From assembly GCA_019313245.1 (NCBI GenBank), contig JAFDBP010000184.1:1-33935 (forward strand): 33,935 nucleotides of DNA. Reading direction: 5' to 3'. The translations under genes were made by a program, and so were the position numbers. Positions 11,151-19,118 of this stretch are shown piece by piece. The notes beneath the pieces were generated by a model, which saw nothing but the letters and a program-made list of their open reading frames with translations, did no database searches and had not been told where the DNA came from. This stretch comes from Deltaproteobacteria bacterium (lineage in GTDB: Bacteria > Myxococcota_A > UBA9160 > SMWR01). The first letter of the stretch is position 1. The number at the start of each line of letters is the position of its first letter.

Positions 11151-12069
11151 TCAGACGGCGGAAGCGCGGCTCCTGACGATGCCGTCGAACGCGAATATGC
11201 CGAGGGCGAGCCAGACGGACGCGAAACCGAACATTTCGGCGCCCGACATCGATTCGCCGTACAGGTAGATGCCGAGGAGCAGTTGAATCGTCGGCGCGAG
11301 ATACTGAAGCATGCCAACGGTCGAAAGTGGAATCCGCTGCGCGGCGATGCCAAATAGCAGCAACGGGGCGACGGTGATCGCGCCGCTCCAGGGGATCCAG
11401 CCCCAGAACTCGCCCGTTTCGACCACGACGCTCTGGTTCTGCCCGATCAGGACCGTCAGATACACGGCGACGGGTACGGCGACCGTCGCCGCTTCGATCA
11501 GCAGGCCCTCGAGCGGCGGGGCCGCGTCGGGCTTCTTCTTCATCAGACCGTAGAGCGCGAAGCTGACCGCGAGGCTGAGCGCGATCCACGGAATTCGCTG
11601 ACCGGAGAACGCCATGACGCCGACACCGACGGCCGCAATCGAGACCGCGATCCGCGCGGCGCGATTCAAGTGCTCGCGCAAGATCACGACGCCCAGCGCC
11701 ACTCATCAGCGGGTTGATGTAGTAGCCGAGACTCACCTCGACGATGTGACCGCTGGTGACGGCCCAGAGAAACAGCCCCCAATTGAGCGCCAGCAGGCCA
11801 CCCGATGCGACGGAAAACGCGAGCGTCCTGGGTCGACTCGCAAAGCGACGCAGCGCGCCAAAACCGCGCCGCGCGGCGAGGACGAGAAGCAGGATGAGCA
11901 GCGCCCACACCACCCGCCACGCGAGGGCTTCGGGGGGCGGCACCTCGCGGATCAGGTTCCAGTAGATCGGGCTGCAGCCCCAGATCGTGTAGGCGGCGAT
12001 GCCCGCGGCAATCCCGCGCCGAAACTCCAATTTCGCTCCCAGCTGAGTTGGCGCGAGCGCTCGATTCAC
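11151..12069 (-). pseudogene. rarD: RarD-like EamA/DMT permease, frameshifted
   Basis: Two adjoining minus-strand frames together make one RarD-type transporter of the drug/metabolite superfamily. The N-terminal part (GTG at 12069) has AAYTIWGCSPIYWNLIREVP and runs to SLGYYINPLMS. The C-terminal part (11151-11702) continues as VALGVVILREHLNRAA and reaches a normal end. The frame changes at about 11700-11706. The family's spacing between NPL and LG is restored if two bases are missing, most simply one GT from a GTGT run. About ten hydrophobic helices are predicted overall. This is either a true inactivating mutation or an assembly error; both halves still read as well-conserved protein, so a recent event or an error is likely. 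Confidence 0.85.
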
Positions 12070-12290
12070 TCGTGTGACGGGGTTGCTTCGCCAGCGGCCG
12101 GCCGCCGGCCCCGGGGCAATCGAAGGCGTGTGTGACCTAGCGGGCTGAAGTTGCTCGAACAGTGATCCCGGAAACCCAGCTTACTCTCCGGATTCGCCGC
12201 GTGCACCTGCCTCGGGATTACAGGTCGCGTCCCGAAGATCGCGCTGACCGAGCAGATCCCGGTCGCGTCGCGTCTGCCGCCGTCGACCGC
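12070..12290. other. Intergenic region
   Basis: About 220 bp lie between the rarD-like start and the end of the CpxP-like gene. I see no convincing gene. A GC-rich GCGGCCGGCCGCCGGCC stretch occurs near 12102-12118. The rarD promoter would have to lie here, but no boxes are evident. Confidence 0.4.
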
Positions 12291-13055
12291 TCAGTAGGCG
12301 TCGCCCACCTCGGGTGGGTCCGGACTGCCCGCCCCCTGGCGCAGCGGACAATCCGCGCCCCTGTGCATCGGACAGTCCCCGCCCTGCTGCATCGGGCAGT
12401 CCGCGGCGTCGTGCAGCGGGCAATCCGCGCCGTGATGCATCGGGCCGCGCCCGTGAAGGCCGTGGCGAGCGCGCATCGAATCTTCGAGGGCGTCGCGACA
12501 CGCGGCCGAGAGTTGCTCGCGCTGGTCACGCAGGCACTGCTTGCGCGACCAGCGATCGGCGGCGTCCGGACACAGGGTCTCCAGATCCTCCTGGCAGGCT
12601 TCGCGCAACGCGTGCCTCCAGCGTCCGCGCGATTCATCTCTGAGCCGGGTCATCTGCTCGCGCTGTTCGGGAGTCAGCAGCGCCCGGATCTCGAGCATCG
12701 TGCCGAGCCGGTGCTTGTGCATCTCGATCTCGACCGCCCCGATGGTTTCGATCTGCTTCATCACCGCGGACTCATCGGGAGCGCCCTGATCGAGCAGCGC
12801 CTTCAATTGCTCGCGCGACTCGCGAAGTCGGGCGTGGAGCTGGTCGCCTTTGGCTTTCGATTGCGCGACGATGCCGCGTATGGCGCCGAGCGTCTCGTCG
12901 TCGAGCTCCAACGCTTCGGCGTTCTCCTCGATGAAAGCCCCCGGGTCGCGATCGGAATCGGGCGGGCCAAAGGGCGGCCGAGCAGAACTCGCTCCCGAAA
13001 GTGTCAGTACGGCCAGCACGGCGCCAATGATTATCACCCGCTTGTATTGATGCAT
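12291..13055 (-). CDS. CpxP/Spy-like periplasmic protein with Cys-rich domain and Cys-octapeptide tail
   Basis: A 254-residue exported protein with a signal peptide (residues 1-25). The middle is helical with an LTPEQ (127-131) LTxxQ motif as in CpxP, Spy and ZraP-like chaperone or metal-sensing proteins. Next comes Cys154-x7-Cys162-x11-Cys174-x11-Cys186 with DLETLCPDA and LSAACRDAL, resembling the Cys-rich GLG1 repeat. The tail has HHG and four tandem octapeptides [AG]DCP[LM]xx[GA] (Cys212, 220, 228, 236). The Cys/His/Met-rich tail suggests binding of soft metals such as Cu or Zn; this is inference. It is the third gene of an ECF operon and also has its own ECF-type promoter at 13084-13113. 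Confidence 0.82.
   Translation of the reverse strand: MHQYKRVIIIGAVLAVLTLSGASSARPPFGPPDSDRDPGAFIEENAEALELDDETLGAIRGIVAQSKAKGDQLHARLRESREQLKALLDQGAPDESAVMKQIETIGAVEIEMHKHRLGTMLEIRALLTPEQREQMTRLRDESRGRWRHALREACQEDLETLCPDAADRWSRKQCLRDQREQLSAACRDALEDSMRARHGLHGRGPMHHGADCPLHDAADCPMQQGGDCPMHRGADCPLRQGAGSPDPPEVGDAY
12333..12428 (-). repeat. Four 24-bp tandem repeats (DCP octapeptides)
   Basis: Four contiguous 24-bp units encode ADCPLHDA, ADCPMQQG, GDCPMHRG and ADCPLRQG at the C-terminus of the CpxP-like protein. The preceding octad GRGPMHHG looks like a degenerate copy without Cys. Each unit keeps Asp-Cys-Pro and ends in two variable positions, often His, Gln or Arg. Confidence 0.85.
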
Positions 13056-13083
13056 GGCTTCGTCCCCTGTGCAGTTCCGAACT

Positions 13084-13113
13084 TTAGATCCCCGAAGTCG
13101 GCATTCGGGTTAC
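13084..13113 (-). promoter_or_regulatory. ECF-type promoter for the CpxP-like gene
   Basis: On the minus strand GTAACC (13113-13108) is followed after 19 nt by TCTAA (13088-13084). The same two boxes with the same spacing occur ahead of the sigma gene, and 11 of 19 spacer bases also match. A -35 containing AAC and a -10 containing TCTAA fit the general ECF pattern. It lies in the 62-bp gap between the anti-sigma stop and the CpxP-like start. Confidence 0.7.
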
Positions 13114-13117
13114 TTCG

Positions 13118-13495
13118 CTATCCGTCCAGGAAGAAACTCGCAATCGCCAGGTAGTCGTCGGGTAGCGCCTCGCTCTCGTCGCGATCGTCCAGCGGACTCA
13201 AATCGCTGGAGAGAAACAGTTCACTCTCCCAGGCGCTCGCGGCCACGGGCCTGGCTGGATCGACTTGCGGCCCCGGCGAGAAGCTGAACCAGATCAGGGC
13301 GACAACGGCCGCGCCCGCGAGTGCGGGAACCAGGAACCCTCGTCGGCGAGGCCGATCGAGGCGCTGCTGCAGGGCTGCATCGAAGCGGACGCGCTGTGCG
13401 GAATCCCAGGGCGGCGGCGCGTAATGCGCGGCGAGTCCGTCCACGAAAGCCCGTTCCTCGGGGTTCAGCTGCGATCGCTCTGCTTCGTGCTTCAT
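13118..13495 (-). CDS. Putative membrane-anchored anti-sigma factor
   Basis: A 125-residue protein encoded directly after the ECF sigma gene, with a 4-bp ATGA overlap that couples their translation. A charged N-terminal domain of about 50 residues is followed by one transmembrane helix (about 54-71, FLVPALAGAAVVALIWF) and an acidic C-terminal part, presumably periplasmic. This is the layout of anti-sigma factors that hold sigma at the membrane until a signal arrives. There is no zinc-type HxxxCxxC motif, and I recognise no named family, so the role rests on gene order and topology. The C-terminus is rich in Asp/Glu (DRDESEALPDDY). Confidence 0.72.
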   Translation of the reverse strand: MKHEAERSQLNPEERAFVDGLAAHYAPPPWDSAQRVRFDAALQQRLDRPRRRGFLVPALAGAAVVALIWFSFSPGPQVDPARPVAASAWESELFLSSDLSPLDDRDESEALPDDYLAIASFFLDG

Positions 13496-14049
13496 GGCTG
13501 GCTCCTTCCGATCGAGTCGCGCAGATCCCCGAGCTCGCTGCGCAGCGCTTTCAGCGCGCGGTGCAGATGGCTCTTCAGCGTGCCCTCCGGCGCGGCGAGC
13601 AGTTCGCCCGCTTCGCGCACGCTGAAGCCCTCGAGGTGAACGAGCACGAAGGCTTCGCGCTGCTTGCGGCTGAGTTTGTCGAGCGCCTGCGCGATCCGGC
13701 GCCGCAGCGCGGGGTCACCGGGGTCGGCGGGCGCAACCGCATTCGATTCATCCCACCCACCGCGCCAGCGTTCCCGAACCGCGCGCCAGCGCCGGTGCTT
13801 GTGCGCCTGGTTGACGAGGATGCGGTAGAACCAGGTCTCGAGACTCGAATCCCGCCTGAAACCGCTCAGCGCTCGATAGGCCCTGACGAAGGCGTCCTGG
13901 ACGACATCCTCGGCCGCGGCCTCGTCGCCCCCGATCAGGCGCCAGGCCAGGCGGCGCGCCCTGTCGCGGTGCGACGCGACGAAGTCGCCAAAACGCGCTT
14001 CCAGATCCACCGGTGCTGCGGAGAGATCCAAAGCTGCGGCCCGTGTCAC
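13492..14049 (-). CDS. ECF (group 4) RNA polymerase sigma factor
   Basis: A 185-residue sigma factor with only regions 2 and 4. Region 2 (about 22-85) includes AAEDVVQDAFVRAYRAL and SLETWFYRILVNQA. Region 4 (about 118-172) includes LDKLSRKQREAFVLVHLEGFS and the helix-turn-helix EGTLKSHLHRALKAL. It would direct RNA polymerase to a small regulon; the two matching promoters at 14077-14106 and 13084-13113 suggest that it drives its own operon and the CpxP-like effector. The GTG start has GGGAG about 8 nt upstream. The layout recalls RpoE or CnrH envelope/metal stress systems. The inducing signal is not evident, though the Cys-rich effector points to metals or thiol stress. Confidence 0.93.
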   Translation of the reverse strand: MTRAAALDLSAAPVDLEARFGDFVASHRDRARRLAWRLIGGDEAAAEDVVQDAFVRAYRALSGFRRDSSLETWFYRILVNQAHKHRRWRAVRERWRGGWDESNAVAPADPGDPALRRRIAQALDKLSRKQREAFVLVHLEGFSVREAGELLAAPEGTLKSHLHRALKALRSELGDLRDSIGRSQP

Positions 14050-14076
14050 GATCGCGCTCCCGTCGCCTTCCCCATC

Positions 14077-14106
14077 TTAGACCCCTGAAGGGGGGCGACG
14101 GGTTAC
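14077..14106 (-). promoter_or_regulatory. ECF-type promoter for the sigma operon
   Basis: On the minus strand GTAACC (14106-14101) and TCTAA (14081-14077) are separated by 19 nt, exactly as ahead of the CpxP-like gene. Transcription would begin near 14070, about 20 nt before the sigma GTG. An ECF-type promoter at the sigma gene itself implies autoregulation. Confidence 0.7.
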
Positions 14107-14124
14107 GCGAATCGACCGGGAAGC

Positions 14125-14167
14125 GAAAAAAGATCGGGCGGCTCGCGAATCGCTTCGCGAGCCGCCC
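14125..14167 (-). terminator. Intrinsic terminator of the cytochrome gene
   Basis: A perfect 14-bp stem (14136-14149 with 14154-14167) and a 4-nt loop is followed, on the minus strand, by GATC and a run of six T. It lies 28 bp after the cytochrome stop codon and just upstream of the sigma-operon promoter, so it separates the two units. Confidence 0.88.
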
Positions 14168-14195
14168 GCTGCGTTCGAGCGATGGCGCTGGCCGA

Positions 14196-16511
14196 CTACT
14201 TCGCGCGCGCTGTGCGGCGCCGTGCGAGCAGCGAGAGCAAACCACTGCCCGCGATCAGCGTCGCGAGCCCAGCCGGCTCGGGCAGCTCGATGATCGTCGT
14301 CGCCATGGCGTGCGGCGGCGCCATCGTGCTGTTGGGGTCGGCGTCGTCGAGGCGCGCGTTGAGCCAGGCGTCCATCATGTTCACGCCCTCGTTGGCCAGG
14401 AACGTGCTGGTGGGCAGTGGATTGCTCGTCGGCTGCTTCCAGAGAAACTGGATGTACTCCCAGCTCGTCGCCTGGTAGTTCAGCGTCACCTCTGCGCGCA
14501 GCGCACTACTCGGGACTTCGAAGGACACCACGTCGAAGTGATCGAAGGTGCCCCCGGGCCCGGGGTCGCCGTACTGGCTCGTCGGCACGGGCAGTGCGTT
14601 CCTGCTCTCCGCCTCGTCGTACGCCATGCCGTAGGGCGGGATCCGGTTGTCCGCGTAGACGGCATTGTTCAGCACGAAGTGGAAGGTCTTGTAGATCGTG
14701 CCGGGGGACTCATCGGCCAGCTGCTGCAGGGTGTGGTCGGGCGTGTGGGTCTCGCGATCCCACGTCAGGACCATGTCGCCCGGGTAACCCAAGTTGATCA
14801 GCTGCGTGGCCCACTCCTGGGTCATGCCCGGCTTTGCCTCGTAGACCTTGGTCGAGTCCGGATCGAGGATCGTGCGCACGGTCCAGACGGTTCCGGCGTT
14901 GTCCTGCACGGTGACCGGAGCGCCCTCGTGGATCAGCTCCCCGTACTCGCCATCCTCGTCGATCAGCACGTCTCCGGCGCCGTACCACTTCACGTTGAGC
15001 CACATCCGGCGCCCTTCTGGGTAGCCGGTGATCAGCTTGTGGCCGGTCAGGTTGGTGACCGTCACCTCGATTCCGCTGCCGTTCTGCGCCGCGGACAGGT
15101 GGGCGGCGGACTCGAGGTGGTTCGCGGAGCGCTGCATGGCGGCGTCCATGGCGGTGATCTGACCCGCGGTCAGCCCGGTTCCGAAGCGCAGCGTTCCCTG
15201 CTGGTCCTGGTACTGGACGGTCTTCTGGACCCAGTAGCTCATGCCGGTCTGATCGTGGGAGGGCAGGTCCGGGCGGATGTCCCCGGACCACGGGTCGTTG
15301 TTCTTGTCCCACTTGTTCCCGCGGCCCTGGTTGGCCCCATCTCCGCCGGCCGCCGGCATGTGACAGGTCTGACAGGTGAAGTAGCGCGGGTCGCCGCCCG
15401 CCGCGGGAGACACCATCGGCGCCTGGTAGTCGGCCGTGATGATGTTGCAGGTCTCCCCGCCGCCGCAGTTGGCGTCCACGTTGCAGAGATCTCCCGAAAC
15501 GCTGCAGGTGCCCCAAAGCGAGGCCTGGTAGGCCCGATCGAGGGCCCCACCCGGCGTCTTCAGGATCGGGTCGGTCAGGCTCGGGAAGTCGTTCACCCTC
15601 AGCGTGTCGAGCGCGCTCGAAACCCACTCGCTGTAGGTGCGCTCGACGATGCCGTAGGTCTCGGGCGGGTTGTTCATCGCGGCCTTGTCGGCCACGGGCC
15701 CGTTGACCACTCCGCTCGAAGAGCCGGGCAGCGGGATCATCGCGCCGTGGTTGTGCGCGAGGTCGCCGACGGCGGGATTGCTCACGTCGTGGCAGGTGCC
15801 GCACATGCGGGCGTCCCGGAAGTAGGACGAGGGGATCACGTCGTGCCGGGCGGACGGATCGGAGTACGGCCCGAGCCGCGTCCCAGCGCTGTTGATCACG
15901 TACTCGGCCCCGCCGTAGTAGCCCGCACCGGTCGTCTCGTCGTAGGCCACGAAGACGCCGTTCTGCTCCTCGACGTAGGCGCCGTCCGGCGGGTTCGGGA
16001 TCGAGTTGACCTGGTCCGGATCGGTGACCAGGTGGCAGAACTCGCACATGATGCCTTCGGCGTCGTTGTTCGGGTCCATGCCCGATCCGTCGGTCGGGAC
16101 CGAGCGCCCCTCGAGCCAGCCCTTGACGCTGTGGCAGTGCAGGCACAGGTCGCCCACGCCTCCGTCGCTCGGCAGGAAGTCCTGCTCGGCGACGGCCAGC
16201 GTGGCCCAGAACAGGGGGTCGCGGCCCGCGTTGGCCATCATCCCGCCGTTCCAGCCGAAGACCGGCACGCTCTCGGGAGACTGGCCCGGGGCCGGGGCGA
16301 AGTCGTGGCAGCCGCAATTGCCGACCGAGTTGATGGTCGGAACCGTGTCGAGCGGAAGCGGCTGCGTGCCCGGGATCTGGATGTCCGTCGGGACAGTGTC
16401 GGCCGCTGCGACGGGAAGAGCTGGGATCAGTAACAGTCCGAACAAGAGAGCAGACGCCAATGAGCAACGCTTGCTGGTAACTATGCGGTTACTAAGCCTG
16501 GAAAAGAACAT
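14196..16511 (-). CDS. Multihaem c-type cytochrome with PEP-CTERM anchor
   Basis: A 771-residue exported protein with a signal peptide (about 1-37). Four CxxCH haem motifs are visible: C123LHCH, C156EFCH, C237GTCH and C380QTCH. A CxCH variant, NCGCH, is at 66-69. A Cys-rich insert (CSVSGDLCNVDANCGGGETC) lies at 336-355. The C-terminus is LPEPAG, a hydrophobic helix and RRRTARAK: the PEP-CTERM signal handled by exosortase. Haem arrangement suggests the cytochrome c554/hydroxylamine-oxidoreductase-like group; the electron partner is unknown. The ATG at 16511 is chosen because GAGGAG precedes it; the open frame continues upstream to 16859 but lacks cytochrome-like or signal sequence. Nearby CcsA, ResB and Dsb proteins could mature it. 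Confidence 0.87.
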   Translation of the reverse strand: MFFSRLSNRIVTSKRCSLASALLFGLLLIPALPVAAADTVPTDIQIPGTQPLPLDTVPTINSVGNCGCHDFAPAPGQSPESVPVFGWNGGMMANAGRDPLFWATLAVAEQDFLPSDGGVGDLCLHCHSVKGWLEGRSVPTDGSGMDPNNDAEGIMCEFCHLVTDPDQVNSIPNPPDGAYVEEQNGVFVAYDETTGAGYYGGAEYVINSAGTRLGPYSDPSARHDVIPSSYFRDARMCGTCHDVSNPAVGDLAHNHGAMIPLPGSSSGVVNGPVADKAAMNNPPETYGIVERTYSEWVSSALDTLRVNDFPSLTDPILKTPGGALDRAYQASLWGTCSVSGDLCNVDANCGGGETCNIITADYQAPMVSPAAGGDPRYFTCQTCHMPAAGGDGANQGRGNKWDKNNDPWSGDIRPDLPSHDQTGMSYWVQKTVQYQDQQGTLRFGTGLTAGQITAMDAAMQRSANHLESAAHLSAAQNGSGIEVTVTNLTGHKLITGYPEGRRMWLNVKWYGAGDVLIDEDGEYGELIHEGAPVTVQDNAGTVWTVRTILDPDSTKVYEAKPGMTQEWATQLINLGYPGDMVLTWDRETHTPDHTLQQLADESPGTIYKTFHFVLNNAVYADNRIPPYGMAYDEAESRNALPVPTSQYGDPGPGGTFDHFDVVSFEVPSSALRAEVTLNYQATSWEYIQFLWKQPTSNPLPTSTFLANEGVNMMDAWLNARLDDADPNSTMAPPHAMATTIIELPEPAGLATLIAGSGLLSLLARRRTARAK

Positions 16512-16810
16512 CTGGTTCTCCTCTGTTCTTTGCGCTCCCCCATCTTCGCGCGAAATTTGCTGCGACAATTCGGTGAGATATGCATGCAATTTTCCTGCCG
16601 CTGGTCTGCAGCGACGCCGACGGACAGCACGCCCTGCAACCTCAGTAGGGGCAAAACGCCTCGACCCATATCGAAGGTGGGGAATCGAGCCGCACTCCGA
16701 GCAACGTTGCGGCAGGAGCGGACACCGCACGCACCGCGCCAGCGCGTCCGGCCCACCGATGGACACGGCGCACCGGGGGCGCCTAGACTGCCGCCGAGGA
16801 GGATTACCCC
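16512..16810. other. Divergent intergenic region
   Basis: These 299 bp separate the cytochrome gene (-) and the large exported protein gene (+). The region holds the cytochrome Shine-Dalgarno near 16516-16522 and GAGGAGG at 16796-16802 for the plus-strand gene. I see no convincing gene, terminator or repeat. Shared regulation of the two exported proteins is possible but not shown. Confidence 0.5.
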
Positions 16811-18565
16811 ATGTTGCCGCATTGCTGGTCTCGTCGCGTTGCGCTGATCTGTTTTTCACTGCTGACGCTGGGTTTGTTGGGCGCGATCTACCCCTGGAGC
16901 CCGATCGAACTCGGCTCCCTCGACGGCGCGCTGCTCGCCAAGGCGGCGCCGGACGAGTGCTTCGTCGAGATCGGCGATCGGCGCCCGATCAACGAGGACG
17001 GCAGCTGCGACGAGGGCGTCCCCAAGGTGAACCAAGCCTATGTATGGGGCCTCACCAAGACGCGCGGCCAGCTCTGGGGCGGCAGCGGGCCCAACATACT
17101 CTGCCTGATCGGTGGCACGCTGCTGGGCAGCGGCACGCCGAGCCAGAACGATTCCTGGGTCTGCGAGTACGGCGCCGGACCCTACATCCCGCCCGCGTCC
17201 GAGGGCACCGGCGACTGGCGGCCCGGCACGATCTTCTCCTACGACGTCGTGGCGAACCGCTACGTCGATCGCACGCCGGACGATCCGATGATTCTCGACA
17301 CGCTCGGCATGCGCGCGGCCGGCTCGAATTCCAACTTCGTCTTCGTGGGCGGACCGAGCCTGAGCGGCGGCATCAATCTGTTTGCGTTCAACGCGATCAC
17401 GGGGCGCTATCTCGGATCGAAGAATTTCCCGGAGTTCAACAACATCCGGAAGTGGCTCGACCACGAGGGCGTGCTCTACACGACAGTCGGCAACACGGCC
17501 GGCGGCGGCAGCGTGTTGCGCTTCGACCCCGACCGCGCGTCGCCGAACTTTCCCTTCGACTACACCGTCGTCGGTAACCTCAACGGCGACGGATCCGAGT
17601 TGGCGGTCCACGAGGGGCGCCTGTTCGTCTCCACCTGGCCCACTCTCGCGGGTGTCGGCGCCGGATTCCCGACGCCGGGCGCGATCTGGATGAGCGCACC
17701 GATTCCCGCAGGTGGGCTCACGGCCGACCACGCGAACCCCGCGTCGGGCGCGGAACAGTGGCAGGCGGTCTTCTCCTACGCGCAATACGACCCCGATCTC
17801 ATCACCGTGGTCGCCACGGGCATGGGCGCCCTCGCGTCGTTCGACGGCTATCTCTTCTTCGGGCCGATGCACGTGCCGACCGTCGGCCTCGTGGCCCACC
17901 AGCTCGCCGCGCAGCGATTCGGCTACGAGATCGACCCCACCGAGACGCTGCTCAACTCGTCGCGCGCGATCTCGATCTTCCGCGGCAAGGATTTCGGAAC
18001 GGTCGACCAGGTGATCGAGCTGGTCTACGGCTCGGAGGCGCTGCCGGCCTTCAACCCCTTCCAACCGCAGGACGGTTGGACGATCAAGCCCAACAGCCTG
18101 GGCATGGCCCCGCTGTTCGGGCCTTCCGGTTTCGGCAATATCTTCAACAACTACACCTGGGGCATGCAGGTCTACCGAGGCGAACTCTACGTCGCCACGA
18201 TGGACTGGAGCTTCGTCGCATCCGAGTTCCTCACCGGCGGCGGCGGCGGTCTGCCGACGCCTCCGATTCCGATCGATCCCGACAACTTCGGCGCCGACCT
18301 CTGGCGCTTCCCGTCGGCCGACGAGCCCGCGGTCCTCGAGAGCCAGACCGGCTTCGGCAACTTCTTGAACTACGGCGGCCGCGTGCTGCTCGCGGACGAC
18401 GCCTACCTCTACGTCGGCTCCGCCAACGCGATGAACCTGCGAGCGGGCGTCGACGACGAATTCAAGGGGGGCTGGGAGTTGCTGAAATTCCTGCCCAGGG
18501 GTGAGAACCCGGCATTGGTTCACGCGCAACAAGCGCCGCTGCGCGCGGGTCCAACCCGGCGTTGA
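16811..18565 (+). CDS. Large exported protein of unknown function
   Basis: A 584-residue protein with an N-terminal hydrophobic segment (about 10-27), either a signal peptide or an anchor. I do not recognise the family. The sequence has repeated short beta-type segments with aromatic/Gly motifs (AYVWGLTKTRGQLWGG, GVLYTTVGNTAGGG, GRLFVSTWP, GYLFFGPMH, GELYVATMDW, AYLYVGSANAMNL), spaced rather like blades of a beta-propeller. This is an impression, not a family match. GAGGAGG precedes the ATG by 8 nt. It is divergent from the PEP-CTERM cytochrome but has no PEP-CTERM tail itself. Cys occur mainly near the N-terminus (ECFVE, GSCDEG, ILCLIGG, WVCEYG). Confidence 0.8.
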   Translation: MLPHCWSRRVALICFSLLTLGLLGAIYPWSPIELGSLDGALLAKAAPDECFVEIGDRRPINEDGSCDEGVPKVNQAYVWGLTKTRGQLWGGSGPNILCLIGGTLLGSGTPSQNDSWVCEYGAGPYIPPASEGTGDWRPGTIFSYDVVANRYVDRTPDDPMILDTLGMRAAGSNSNFVFVGGPSLSGGINLFAFNAITGRYLGSKNFPEFNNIRKWLDHEGVLYTTVGNTAGGGSVLRFDPDRASPNFPFDYTVVGNLNGDGSELAVHEGRLFVSTWPTLAGVGAGFPTPGAIWMSAPIPAGGLTADHANPASGAEQWQAVFSYAQYDPDLITVVATGMGALASFDGYLFFGPMHVPTVGLVAHQLAAQRFGYEIDPTETLLNSSRAISIFRGKDFGTVDQVIELVYGSEALPAFNPFQPQDGWTIKPNSLGMAPLFGPSGFGNIFNNYTWGMQVYRGELYVATMDWSFVASEFLTGGGGGLPTPPIPIDPDNFGADLWRFPSADEPAVLESQTGFGNFLNYGGRVLLADDAYLYVGSANAMNLRAGVDDEFKGGWELLKFLPRGENPALVHAQQAPLRAGPTRR

Positions 18566-18644
18566 GGAACGCCGCGGCGCAAATCTTCGCGCGACGTGGC
18601 GAGACCGACCGCGCGCGGCGGTCTCCGGGAACGAGCGCCGCAGA

Positions 18645-19118
18645 ATGGATGAGAGCAACGCATCGATGAATGACCCGCAACCCTCCGCTCGCGCGCGCAA
18701 CGAATCCACTGCGTGGACGTTCGTGTTTGGCGCCTGGCTGATCGCCACCATCTCGGCGCTCGGCGCGCTGTTCTTCAGCGAGATCATGCAGCTGCCGCCC
18801 TGCTCTCTGTGCTGGTATCAGCGCATCTTGATGTTCCCGCTGGTGCTGATCCTGCCGGTCGGCTTGTTCCCGTTCGACTGGAAGGTCGTCCGCTATGCGC
18901 TGCCGCTCGCCATCATCGGCTGGCTGTTCGCCGTGTTTCACATGCTGCTGGTCGCCGGCGTGATCCCCGAGAAGATGGAGCCCTGCGTGCAGGGCGTGCC
19001 CTGCTCGGAAAAAGTGATCGACTGGTTTGGCTTCGTGACGATTCCGCTACTGTCCGTCGCAGCCTTTTCAGCCATCATCGCGCTGTTGGTCTTGACGCAT
19101 TTTCGAGGTTCTGAATGA
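18645..19118 (+). CDS. dsbB: Disulfide bond formation protein DsbB
   Basis: A 157-residue inner-membrane protein with about four transmembrane helices. The first redox pair is Cys53-SL-Cys56 in PPCSLCWYQR, a hallmark of DsbB/BdbC. The second periplasmic pair is Cys114 and Cys120 (EPCVQGVPC). It would re-oxidise the DsbA-like partner and pass electrons to quinone. The start is taken as the ATG at 18645; an ATG at 18666 with GAGAG upstream is a good alternative, and an extension to 18501 would overlap the previous gene without any DsbB-like sequence. It overlaps the next gene by 4 bp (ATGA), so the two are coupled. Confidence 0.92.
   Translation: MDESNASMNDPQPSARARNESTAWTFVFGAWLIATISALGALFFSEIMQLPPCSLCWYQRILMFPLVLILPVGLFPFDWKVVRYALPLAIIGWLFAVFHMLLVAGVIPEKMEPCVQGVPCSEKVIDWFGFVTIPLLSVAAFSAIIALLVLTHFRGSE

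Noticed and set aside
16512-16859. N-terminal extension of the cytochrome reading frame
   Set aside because: The frame stays open upstream, but a strong GAGGAG and a signal peptide define the ATG at 16511; the extension is Arg-rich and would overlap the divergent gene.
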